From: an uncultured Rubritalea sp.
GTDB taxonomy: Bacteria; Verrucomicrobiota; Verrucomicrobiia; Verrucomicrobiales; Akkermansiaceae
Reading direction: 5' to 3'
DNA: 64,000 nucleotides
NCBI GenBank assembly: GCA_937132085.1
Contig: CAKZNV010000119.1
Location: forward strand, 18,337 to 82,336
The notes under the pieces are model-generated. The model was not told the origin of the DNA, did not search any database, and saw only the letters and a list, made by a program, of their open reading frames with translations. How positions within the stretch are numbered: the stretch's first letter is position 1; the number at the start of each line of letters is the position of its first letter. Shown here in pieces: positions 44,130-51,614 of this stretch. Both the position numbers and the translations under genes were made by a program.

Positions 44130-45923
44130 ATGAAACCAAAAAAAACCACTGAAAAGCGTTACTTCATCGTTCTAAACAGAAACCTTTTTTTACGCTCCCT
44201 CGCTGCATTCAAGGCGTTAACGGGTTCATCCTACCCTTCATTTGCAGATCCACTGACTACGGCTGCTAACGACAAATTACTAATAGTCCGAGACGGCATC
44301 CCTTCTACTTGGACTGAATGCATTAGTTCCAGTAGAGAAAATGAATTCCCTGTTCTTCTCGAACTCGATCTGGTCGGGTTAGAGTCATATTTCGATGACT
44401 CTAATGCTTGGAGTTTACTCCCGTGCAGTATTCCACTCACCCAAATAAAAACAGCATTTTTCCCAGAAAAAGAACAGATTAATGACTTCATTTCACGTTC
44501 GTATGAAGATGTAACTACGGATATTATTCCCATTAAAAGGGACTCTCATTTATTTAGATCTGAAGCTACTAGTCTCGTTAGTAAAAAGGAATCTGATTTA
44601 TTTACATCAAAGAAAAATCCAAACAATCTAGCGGATAGTATAGCCGAAATAAAGGAGAAAGAGATAGCGTGTGAAAATTTAATCAACAACAATCAAGATG
44701 ATGCAGTGGCTGGGGGTATATGCTGCCTATTACAAATGCTACCAGAGGGAGTTACTTGGCATCATGAAATCCTTCCTATTATTGCAAATGACCCCTTAGA
44801 AGGAGAAAGTAATAAAATATCGAAAGATGTTCTCAATTGCTTTGTCAATCTAGTAGCGCCTGAACATGCCGCTACTACCAAGCATCAAATTCGCTGCGCT
44901 ATCGAAGTGTTCATGGCAAACATTTCAAAAGAGGGCTGGCAATCCACCCAGGTGCTTACAGATATAGCGACTAAAATGAGCCACTCTCCTTCCGAACTTG
45001 CCATAGACAACAGCATGATTCAAAATTGGATGGAATTGAGTGTAGATATTTTGGAAAACCGAGCTGACTGCGAACCACTTCCAGATGAAGGAGAGGTAGC
45101 GTTGCGGGCTATTTTACTAGCCTGTTTACGTAAAAAACCCGAAGCAGTAACGAGTGCAACCAACTCCTATCTCAGAGCTGGTAAAACAGTAACAGCTATC
45201 GCGGGTTTCTTATGTGGTCTATCTTCTGGAATGGCCAACCTTTCCAAAGAAATAAAATTGTTTAATTCTAGACCAGAGATGGCTGCATTAATAGTGAGGA
45301 ACCTTCTATTGCCTAAACTATGGGAATCCGGCTTGAGTATTCCCAATAAAACTATTTCCATTTCAAACGAGCTTAATGATGACCTTTCTAGCCTACTTCA
45401 AATAACAAAAGGCAAGACTGTTATTTATTCTAAAAATATTCCAGCCAGAGCAGTCTACCAGCAACTTGTTGCCATGGGTCGCCAAATGGATCTACCGCTG
45501 TTTGGAGACAAAGAAAGTGGGTATCTAAAATTTACTCACGAATGGAAAAGTGGTCGGAAACAATCCGTTTATATCAAATCACTGCATAGCAAGGAGCACC
45601 GAGAGGATATGGTGCGTTTTATTTCACCGTTTGAAAAATTACCAGAAACATGCAAAAAATCAGATTTAAATGGTCTATTTAGCTCCGTCAGTAAATCCCG
45701 GGCTAAAACTATCAATCGAGAAAGACTCATTAAGTATTTGTTCTGGCAAAGCCAAGAGGATAAGCATTGCCGAATTTCGATTGATGCTCAACTCGGCTGT
45801 TTATGCGTTATTGTGGATCAGATCGTATCAACCATGGACAGAGAAGAACTCAGTTCACATCTAATGCATGTTGCTGAAATGGCTGATCAGCTGGAAGAGG
45901 ATCTAGGCACAGACCTGTTTTAA
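44130..45923 (+). CDS. Unknown 597-residue protein of the DISARM-like operon
   Basis: I do not recognise this protein. Residues 1-130 form an alpha/beta start (RYFIVLNRNLFLRSLAAFKALTGSSYPSFAD). The centre is long and helical, with HEAT-like repetition (LKKEIACEN, DVLNCFVNLVAPEHAATTKHQIRCAIEVF, EVALRAILLACLRKKPEAV). The C-terminal third has alternating strands and helices (KTVIYSKNIPARAVYQQLVAMGRQMDLPLFGDKESGYLKF). No zinc cluster, nuclease triad or membrane segment is seen. It follows the SF1 helicase by 11 bp, so it is most likely a structural component of the system, in the position DrmE-like or DrmC proteins can occupy. Confidence 0.75.
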   Translation: MKPKKTTEKRYFIVLNRNLFLRSLAAFKALTGSSYPSFADPLTTAANDKLLIVRDGIPSTWTECISSSRENEFPVLLELDLVGLESYFDDSNAWSLLPCSIPLTQIKTAFFPEKEQINDFISRSYEDVTTDIIPIKRDSHLFRSEATSLVSKKESDLFTSKKNPNNLADSIAEIKEKEIACENLINNNQDDAVAGGICCLLQMLPEGVTWHHEILPIIANDPLEGESNKISKDVLNCFVNLVAPEHAATTKHQIRCAIEVFMANISKEGWQSTQVLTDIATKMSHSPSELAIDNSMIQNWMELSVDILENRADCEPLPDEGEVALRAILLACLRKKPEAVTSATNSYLRAGKTVTAIAGFLCGLSSGMANLSKEIKLFNSRPEMAALIVRNLLLPKLWESGLSIPNKTISISNELNDDLSSLLQITKGKTVIYSKNIPARAVYQQLVAMGRQMDLPLFGDKESGYLKFTHEWKSGRKQSVYIKSLHSKEHREDMVRFISPFEKLPETCKKSDLNGLFSSVSKSRAKTINRERLIKYLFWQSQEDKHCRISIDAQLGCLCVIVDQIVSTMDREELSSHLMHVAEMADQLEEDLGTDLF

Positions 45924-45953
45924 CTAACAATCACAACTCAGACTCAAAAAACC

Positions 45954-46670
45954 ATGCGTATACTCTCTTGGAATCTACTACATGGAGGCGGCAGTCGCAT
46001 AGAGCGGCTAGCTGAGGCGCTTCTTTCATACAATGCCGATGTTATCCTCCTTAACGAGTTTCGCCACAACAAGGCGGGTGCTACTCTTCGCGAACGTCTA
46101 ACCGATGTAGGCTACGCTTACCAGTCAGCACCTCACGCAGAGCCACGACAAAACATCATCTTTGCTGCTTCACGAATACCTTTTGACGCCACCACCTTCC
46201 CGGGGCAGCTGTCAGACCCTCAACTAGGAGATTTCACCGCTCGCGTCCTCTTAGTAAAAATAGGAGCCCTAAATATTTTCGGTGTCTATATGCCTAGTAT
46301 GAAATACAAGCGTCCAGTTTTCGATTTCCTACTCAAACTCCCCTCCCACTATCTGTCCGAAGACTCCCTGTTCATGGGAGACCTGAATACCGGACGCCAC
46401 TACGAGGACGAGAAAGGTGCTACTTTTATTTCTGCTCCACAGTTCGATGCACTACTAGAACAGGGATGGATTGACACATGGAGAACGCGAAACCCTGAAG
46501 CCCGGGAGTTCACTTGGTATTCACGCGGCTACAATAACGGCTTCAGACTAGACCACGCCCTAGCAAGCCCATCACTTAACAGTAAGATCAAGGATGCCTT
46601 CTACTCCCATCAGGAGCGGGAAGATGGCGTCACTGATCACTCGCTAATGATCCTAGACACCGATCACTAG
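45954..46670 (+). CDS. Endonuclease/exonuclease/phosphatase (EEP) family nuclease
   Basis: The 238-residue protein has the EEP motifs: RILSWNLLHGG (Asn7), ADVILLNEFRH (Glu35), FMGDLNTGRHYED near 140, and the final VTDHSLMIL with the catalytic Asp-His. It is close to exonuclease III-like DNases in length. It starts 30 bp after the unknown 597-residue gene on the same strand, so it may provide a nuclease for the system in place of DrmC. A decayed copy of its 3' end lies at 49024-49084. Confidence 0.87.
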   Translation: MRILSWNLLHGGGSRIERLAEALLSYNADVILLNEFRHNKAGATLRERLTDVGYAYQSAPHAEPRQNIIFAASRIPFDATTFPGQLSDPQLGDFTARVLLVKIGALNIFGVYMPSMKYKRPVFDFLLKLPSHYLSEDSLFMGDLNTGRHYEDEKGATFISAPQFDALLEQGWIDTWRTRNPEAREFTWYSRGYNNGFRLDHALASPSLNSKIKDAFYSHQEREDGVTDHSLMILDTDH

Positions 46671-46766
46671 CCCTAACCCCATTCGAAGCTTACGCGACCT
46701 GCGAGCTAAACACCAAATACAACTCATTTCTTACGACCTAGCCTCCCCCCGAGAACAACTAACTCT

Positions 46767-47663
46767 ATGATTTCCACAACAGAACATTACGAAGAATGTT
46801 TCTACGACCTAAACACTGGTATTGTAGGTGACCACGAGCGCCCTCATAAGCCAGCTATGTTATTGGCAGTAATGGATCTCATTGAGGCGAGAGAAATCAA
46901 TCTAAACCTTATCCCCTTCTCCACAGCTCTGCGGGAACGCTTCACATTTTATTACGATATTGTCAAATTAGGGAATGATCAAAATACTCCACTGAACCCA
47001 TATTTCTATCTACGTAGTGAAGACTTCTGGTCACACGTAGCGACACCGGGAAACGAAGCGGTAGTAAAAGCACTCAGCAGTCCACCAACAATGGGCAAAC
47101 TCCCTACAATTATTCAGGGTGCTGCCCTTGCCCCGGATTTATGGAACGCGGTAACCGATGCCACACAACGCTCGCTACTTCGAGACGTGCTCATTTCTCG
47201 ATACTTCCCACAACATAGAAACCTCCTGCTAAATTCCCAGATAGCAATTAATGCCATAATGGAGGACGAAGCCGAATACCAAGTTCCTGGTAGATCCGCA
47301 GGCTTCAGACGAATCGTAGTCCAGGCTTATGAACATCAATGCGCTGCATGCGGGCTAAGACTACGTCGCCCTGATGGAGCTACGATTGTGGACGCAGCAC
47401 ACATCATCCCATTTTCTGAAAGTCAAAATGACCACCCTCGTAACGGACTGGCCTTATGTAAGAATCATCACTGGGCAATGGACAGGTCTCTCATTGCACC
47501 TAGCCCTGATCATCTCTGGTTAGTCAGCCAGGAACTTGATTCTCGTCAAGCTGGAGAAATGGAACTCATCTCTCTATCAAACAGGTCCCTCATCCTCCCC
47601 AAAGAAAAAGCCTATCACCCACTTCCTGAAGCTCTAGAATGGCGAAAAGTGCGATTGATCTAA
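46767..47663 (+). CDS. HNH endonuclease with N-terminal domain resembling sulfur-binding (phosphorothioate) domains
   Basis: The 298-residue protein has a C-terminal HNH domain: CAACGLRLRRPDG (Cys192/195), TIVDAAHIIPFSES, NGLALCKNHHWAMDRSLIAP. Its N-terminal half starts with GDHERPHKPAMLLAVMDLIEAREI and contains FYDIVKLGNDQNTPLNPYFYLR. That form is found in type IV restriction enzymes that detect phosphorothioate-modified DNA through a sulfur-binding domain. Assignment of the N-terminal half is by pattern and moderate. It would cut incoming modified DNA. It lies 96 bp after the EEP gene. Confidence 0.8.
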   Translation: MISTTEHYEECFYDLNTGIVGDHERPHKPAMLLAVMDLIEAREINLNLIPFSTALRERFTFYYDIVKLGNDQNTPLNPYFYLRSEDFWSHVATPGNEAVVKALSSPPTMGKLPTIIQGAALAPDLWNAVTDATQRSLLRDVLISRYFPQHRNLLLNSQIAINAIMEDEAEYQVPGRSAGFRRIVVQAYEHQCAACGLRLRRPDGATIVDAAHIIPFSESQNDHPRNGLALCKNHHWAMDRSLIAPSPDHLWLVSQELDSRQAGEMELISLSNRSLILPKEKAYHPLPEALEWRKVRLI

Positions 47664-47758
47664 TCCTACGACTCAATTCCGATCTCAGACTCCCTGCATC
47701 TTTAAAGCACCCTCTCCGGCTTCACAGAAACACGTGATGTCAATTTCACCGATTAATA

Positions 47759-48973
47759 ATGTCCAGAAACAACATCACCATCAGACGAAAAATCCTCTAT
47801 AAGCAAATATGGAAAACCCCGGCTACTGAGGTGTGCAAGAAGTATGGAATATCTAGCTCTATGCTAGCGCGTATATGCACCGCTATGAATGTCCCACGCC
47901 CCTCAAGAGGATACTGGCCAAAAGTGAAGAACGGACAGAAAATAGACATCCCTAAGCTACCGAGCATAACGAGTGATACAAAGGAATCATGGGTAGTAAG
48001 GCTGGCGACAGTAAACGAGCTAAAAGTGGCTCACAAGAAAAAGATCAAGCAGCAGGAGCAAAGAGAAAACATACCGTATGGCCTAGCTTTTCTAAAAGGC
48101 TTAGAAGAACACAAGTTTGTTAAAGCAACCAGGAAAGCACTCAAGGGTTTAAAGCCGAATTACGACGGTCTCATTTCTCCAAATACATCAGATAAGCATA
48201 TAGGATTGCTAGTATCTCCTGACCAATTGGAGCGCGCACTATCCATTCTCACGATGGTTATTTACGTATGTGAGCAACAAGGGTTTAAAGCAATTTGTGG
48301 GCTAGCCAAAGACTCAGTTAGAAACCACAGGCATCACTGGGACCCACCGCCAAGTGCAGTAAAGTTGGAGTGGGATGGGGAACCAGACCAAGAGAAAAAT
48401 AAAGCCACCATTTCCATTCGCGAAGGCCGTAAACGGTATCTAAAAGATGAGAGTGATGAGAGTTATCGCTACAGAAGTTATGATCAGTATGAATACAGAC
48501 CAACAGGTCTTCTTACACTAACGATTGATTACAGTAAAATATCGGACAAAATAACAAGTAAGATTGAAGACCAAATACCAAGTATAGGAATACAGCTCTT
48601 GCAAAGGTATATAGAGTGGAAAGCCCAGAGAGAAGAATGCAAAAGGCAACAGGAGCATGATAAAATGATCAGCTCTTTCGAGCAGGACTGGGACAGACAG
48701 AAAGAACGTGAGAGCGAAGCCTTCAGCAAGGTAATAAAACAAGCTGCAAGATACGAGCAGGCCACAAGCTTAAGAAACTATCTATCCGCCTGCGAAGAGC
48801 GACTTCAACAGATAGAGTGTAATGAGTCAGAGCGCCACGACTACGAACTCAAACTGCTATTTATAAAAACCAAGCTACAAGAAATCGATCCATTCACATC
48901 GTCAGATGCTCCTTGGGATATTGTTCCCATTCATACAGCAATGGGGACCCCACCACCAAGTAGAAGGGATTAG
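47759..48973 (+). CDS. HTH-containing hypothetical protein found near defence genes
   Basis: The 404-residue protein starts with a helix-turn-helix (RRKILYKQIWKTPATEVCKKYGISSSMLARICTAMNVPRPSRGYWPKVKNGQKIDIPKLP), a form (..GRGYW.K...G......LP) seen in many uncharacterised bacterial proteins. The rest is charged and helical, with a strong coiled coil at about 280-345 (RYIEWKAQREECKRQQEHDKM). No enzyme motif is seen. A DNA-binding regulator or sensor is a fair guess, without further support. Confidence 0.7.
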   Translation: MSRNNITIRRKILYKQIWKTPATEVCKKYGISSSMLARICTAMNVPRPSRGYWPKVKNGQKIDIPKLPSITSDTKESWVVRLATVNELKVAHKKKIKQQEQRENIPYGLAFLKGLEEHKFVKATRKALKGLKPNYDGLISPNTSDKHIGLLVSPDQLERALSILTMVIYVCEQQGFKAICGLAKDSVRNHRHHWDPPPSAVKLEWDGEPDQEKNKATISIREGRKRYLKDESDESYRYRSYDQYEYRPTGLLTLTIDYSKISDKITSKIEDQIPSIGIQLLQRYIEWKAQREECKRQQEHDKMISSFEQDWDRQKERESEAFSKVIKQAARYEQATSLRNYLSACEERLQQIECNESERHDYELKLLFIKTKLQEIDPFTSSDAPWDIVPIHTAMGTPPPSRRD

Positions 48974-49023
48974 CTACAGACTATTTACCCGCCTCTGAAC
49001 CCTTCGCCAGCTACAACAGCGTA

Positions 49024-49084
49024 GGCTACAACAACAGGTTCAGACTCGATCACCAGCCCTAACCCCATTCGTAGTCTATGCGAC
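49024..49084 (+). pseudogene. Remnant of a second EEP-nuclease gene 3' end
   Basis: Bases 49024-49053 (GGCTACAACAACAGGTTCAG onward) match 46527-46556 of the EEP gene, and the translation GYNNRFRLDH corresponds to GYNNGFRLDH. The match then jumps: 49049-49084 (ATCACCAGCCCTAACCCCAT onward) corresponds to 46663-46697, past the EEP stop. The remnant therefore looks like an internally deleted duplicate. The 48974-49260 spacer otherwise holds no gene. Confidence 0.65.
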
Positions 49085-49260
49085 TACAAACCGGGACTGG
49101 AAAGGGAAAGTAAGCCATCGGGGGCAAGTTCAAGATCCGTCCACGCCCTTTGCATAGGTCTACAGTAACATGAATAACTGTGATACTAGTTCAGGCATTA
49201 TAAAATGTGGATCGTATTATAATGGTCGGCTTGAGCGATCTGATTCAGAGTTGTCCCACT

Positions 49261-49542
49261 ATGAAAACGAAAACAAAAACAAACATTGCAGGAACTACTG
49301 GAGCGGTAGCAGGAGCAAGCATTGGCGTCGGAGGTGCTACCTTGGCAGTCTCTTCAGCTGGTTTGGTTACTGGACTGTCAGGAGCCGGGTTCACTAGTGG
49401 TCTAGCGGCAATTGGTGGTGGAGCAATGATAGGAGGTTTCGCAGTCGCCACAGCTGGCGTAGGTGTTCTTGCTGTTGCCGGTTTAGTGGGAGGAAGACTT
49501 GCCTACACAAGGTATAAAGCATCGAGAATACTAACACACTAA
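49261..49542 (+). CDS. Small glycine-zipper membrane protein
   Basis: The 93-residue product (ATG 49261; an upstream ATG at 49207 is possible) is mostly one Gly/Ala/Val-rich hydrophobic region with GxxxG repeats (GAVAGASIGVGGATLAVSSAGLV and on to GLVGG), ending in a basic tail. Glycine-zipper peptides can oligomerise in membranes, as pore-formers, effectors or immunity proteins. Its stop TAA shares one base with the start of the DUF1810 gene. Confidence 0.6.
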   Translation: MKTKTKTNIAGTTGAVAGASIGVGGATLAVSSAGLVTGLSGAGFTSGLAAIGGGAMIGGFAVATAGVGVLAVAGLVGGRLAYTRYKASRILTH

Positions 49543-49976
49543 TGAGCACTGAAGATCCACACAACCTACAGCGGTTCATATCCGCGCAAGCTCAGGACTA
49601 CGATACCGCGATTGAAGAGTTGAAGGCTGGTCAGAAGCAATCTCATTGGATCTGGTATGTCTTCCCTCAGATCGCTGGATTAGGCTTCAGCGATATGGCA
49701 GAGCGATATTCCATTAAAGACCGTGCGGAGGCCATTGCTTATATCGAGCATGACATCCTTGGTCCTAGATTGATCGAGAGTGCAGAAACACTTCTACAAA
49801 TCGAAGACCGCAGGATAGAAGACATCATGGGTTACCCGGATGACATGAAGCTCAGATCATCAATGACGCTGTTCCACGTAGTCACACCAACAGACAGCGT
49901 GTTTCAGGAGGTCCTAGATCGTTATTTCGGAGGATTCATTGACGGCAAGACAGTAGCGTATTTGAACAAAGAGTAG
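49542..49976 (+). CDS. DUF1810 family protein
   Basis: The 144-residue protein matches DUF1810 throughout: LQRFISAQAQDYDTAIEELKAGQKQSHWIWYVFPQIAGLGFSDMAERYSI in outline, then LGPRLIESAETLL and KLRSSMTLFHVVTP. The biochemical function of the family is not established. Translation is coupled to the glycine-zipper gene (TAATG), suggesting a two-gene unit. Confidence 0.9.
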   Translation: MSTEDPHNLQRFISAQAQDYDTAIEELKAGQKQSHWIWYVFPQIAGLGFSDMAERYSIKDRAEAIAYIEHDILGPRLIESAETLLQIEDRRIEDIMGYPDDMKLRSSMTLFHVVTPTDSVFQEVLDRYFGGFIDGKTVAYLNKE

Positions 49977-50000
49977 CACTTGCTTCATCTCTACTATTTG

Positions 50001-50099
50001 GGTGCTCAGTGTATGCCCCTCTGTGTTGCCCGCTGACGGCTCCGCAGCGTATCCGCAGCGATACTCAACTCATTATTCTAAAGGTGCTCAGGCAGCACC
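50001..50099. repeat. Short repeats and hairpin downstream of the integrase gene
   Basis: GGTGCTCAG occurs at 50001-50009 and 50083-50091, with a related GTGCTCA at 50154-50160. TCCGCAGCG is tandemly repeated around 50041-50061. The second GGTGCT forms a hairpin with AGCACC (50094-50099). It lies between the convergent DUF1810 and integrase genes and may serve as a terminator. Confidence 0.35.
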
Positions 50100-50149
50100 A
50101 CGAGGCAGGGACTCACGCTCAGATGGAGCATGCTAACAACCATCAATTC

Positions 50150-51310
50150 CTAAGTGCTCAAATCTGGCATTGCCTCAGCAGCCTTTTTAAGCGCCCCCTG
50201 ATCCACGTGGGTATAAAGCTGATGAACGGCCTCCGAGTCATGACCGATCAAAGCCTGCACAGTTGCAGCCGGGATACCTGCCATGTGCAACATCGTAACA
50301 GCAGTGTGCCTCAGTGAGTGGAACGATAGTTGATTCGTATCTCGCGCAGTATCCCTACCTTTCTCCTTACCTTCATGTGTAGTCTTTTTTCGTAACCCTG
50401 CATCCTCAAGTAGCTTAGTAAACTGATTGCTCAAGGTGCCTACTTTCATTGATGCCTTTTCAAAACGTTTATATGCTTCAGGATGAATTAATGCGACGGG
50501 GTCGTCATTTGTAGGTAGTGACATAATGTGATTATATAAAGGCTCAGCAATAGGAATACGAAGCCTAGAACCTGTCTTGCCTGTCACGATAGTGATAACC
50601 CGCTCTTCTAGATCTATCTTCCCCCAATCGAGTTTAATTATATCTCCTAGTCTCTGACCAGTATATACCCCAAATAAGATCATGCTCTTCCACTCACTGT
50701 TTGCCTTAGACAAAACTAACTTAAGTTCATCCACAGTGAATGGCTTCTTCTCTTTTTTATCTGCACTTACTTTTAGACGATCGACAAATGCCGCTGGATT
50801 TTCCTGAAGGTATCCGCCTCGCTCTGCATCTTTAAACACTGAGCGAAGGCTCTTTATGCGATTGTTTACCGTAACTGGTGAGATTTTTTTAGCCAAGTCA
50901 TTCCGAAATTCAGTTACATCATTTCTAGTGATATTGTTAATATCCTGTTCAGCCCTCTCACCTAAAAAAGCTAAGAAGCTTTTAATCAATGCTGAATAGG
51001 CGGTGTATGAAGATGCTGCAATCTCTGGTTTCTTTCTCGTTAACCAAGACTCGCAGTGAGCGGTCAGTGTCGTAACCGGGAGTTCCTCGTTCGTGAGTTC
51101 TTTATGAAAATCTATAATCGTGTCTCTCACCTGCCTAGAAGATCGGTGAAGCGTAGCTGACGACTCAAATTCATCAGCAACCTTCTGAGCTTTCTTTCGA
51201 TACCCGGCGGTCGCGGGTAGCCTCGTGCTGCGGTTTCTACGTTTCCCTTGTTTGTCATAGAAGCCCGCTTGCCAATATTTTGATTTCGGATGAATCCACA
51301 GGTAAGCCAT
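50150..51310 (-). CDS. int: Tyrosine recombinase (integrase)
   Basis: The 386-residue protein has an N-terminal arm-binding-type region, a SAM-like core-binding domain (about 80-175) and a catalytic domain with Arg220 (YTGQRLGDIIKL), Lys245 (GKTGSRLRI), His331 and Arg334 (HSLRHTAV), His357 (LIGHDSE) and Tyr366 (HQLYTHVD). All six active-site positions are present. It integrates the element by recombining a 32-bp att site in tRNA-Ser(GCU). The start lies 117 bp from attR, with the candidate arm site immediately upstream of the ATG, which suggests the integrase may control its own gene. Confidence 0.95.
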   Translation of the reverse strand: MAYLWIHPKSKYWQAGFYDKQGKRRNRSTRLPATAGYRKKAQKVADEFESSATLHRSSRQVRDTIIDFHKELTNEELPVTTLTAHCESWLTRKKPEIAASSYTAYSALIKSFLAFLGERAEQDINNITRNDVTEFRNDLAKKISPVTVNNRIKSLRSVFKDAERGGYLQENPAAFVDRLKVSADKKEKKPFTVDELKLVLSKANSEWKSMILFGVYTGQRLGDIIKLDWGKIDLEERVITIVTGKTGSRLRIPIAEPLYNHIMSLPTNDDPVALIHPEAYKRFEKASMKVGTLSNQFTKLLEDAGLRKKTTHEGKEKGRDTARDTNQLSFHSLRHTAVTMLHMAGIPAATVQALIGHDSEAVHQLYTHVDQGALKKAAEAMPDLST

Positions 51311-51311
51311 A

Positions 51312-51337
51312 AGTAATACCTATAGTAATACTATCCA
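51312..51337 (+). repeat. Right candidate integrase arm-type site
   Basis: AGTAATACCTATAGTAATAC plus TATCCA matches 13377-13402 in the same orientation with one mismatch. It abuts the integrase start codon and lies 90 bp inside attR. Confidence 0.65.
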
Positions 51338-51427
51338 GAGAAGTCCAGCGAAACCCACAAAACATTTTTCATTGCAGATAAAAGGATTAAACACTTCTAT
51401 GGACATCCTCGAATCCAAAATATCGAC

Positions 51428-51459
51428 TCCAGGGTTCGAATCCCTGCTGACCCGCCATT
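51428..51459 (+). repeat. attR: right copy of the 32-bp direct repeat
   Basis: Identical to 13277-13308, carrying only the 3' third of tRNA-Ser(GCU) including CCA. The upstream sequence does not fold into a tRNA, so this is the truncated remnant made by integration. Confidence 0.95.
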
Positions 51460-51461
51460 AT

Positions 51462-51493
51462 AAAAAAGACACTCTTCATTGAGTGTCTTTTTT
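51462..51493. terminator. Original tRNA-Ser terminator, displaced by the element
   Basis: AAAAAAGACACTC (51462-51474), loop TTCATT, perfect complement GAGTGTCTTTTTT (51481-51493). It lies 3 bp after the attR repeat, exactly where the terminator of an uninterrupted tRNA-Ser gene would be. Confidence 0.88.
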
Positions 51494-51614
51494 GTTTCCC
51501 CCCATTTGCCTATTCAGACTGAGGGCCGTGCCGCCTCGAAATAGCTTTACAATATATACACATGATTTATTTTTGCTAATGCTTCTATTGTAATGCGTTT
51601 TTGCTAAATTAACT

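Larger units (their letters stand above)
13277..51459. mobile_element. Integrative element of about 38 kb in tRNA-Ser(GCU), carrying replication and defence genes
   Basis: It is bounded by perfect 32-bp direct repeats of the tRNA 3' end and carries a complete tyrosine recombinase gene just inside the right end. It also has an excisionase-like HTH gene, a TOPRIM primase and SF3 helicase, an XRE repressor, a DUF932 protein and a large defence cargo. No relaxase, coupling protein, capsid, portal or terminase was recognised, so movement between cells would depend on helpers or on genes I cannot identify. The intact integrase, exact att repeats and candidate arm sites suggest it may still excise. 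Confidence 0.93.

Noticed and set aside
28768..46670. BREX or a standard DISARM system
   Set aside because: No BrxC/PglZ-type genes are present; DrmA and DrmB occur but DrmC, DrmD and DrmE are not recognised, so neither label fits as it stands.
50009..50317. Plus-strand ORF over the integrase 3' end
   Set aside because: It overlaps the conserved catalytic part of the integrase on the other strand.
51413..51459. Second tRNA-Ser gene
   Set aside because: Only the T arm, 3' acceptor strand and CCA are present; no anticodon arm or 5' strand, so it is an attachment-site remnant.
13277..51459. CRISPR array in the element
   Set aside because: No regularly spaced 25-40-bp repeats with unique spacers were seen; the repeats found are short iterons or attachment sites.
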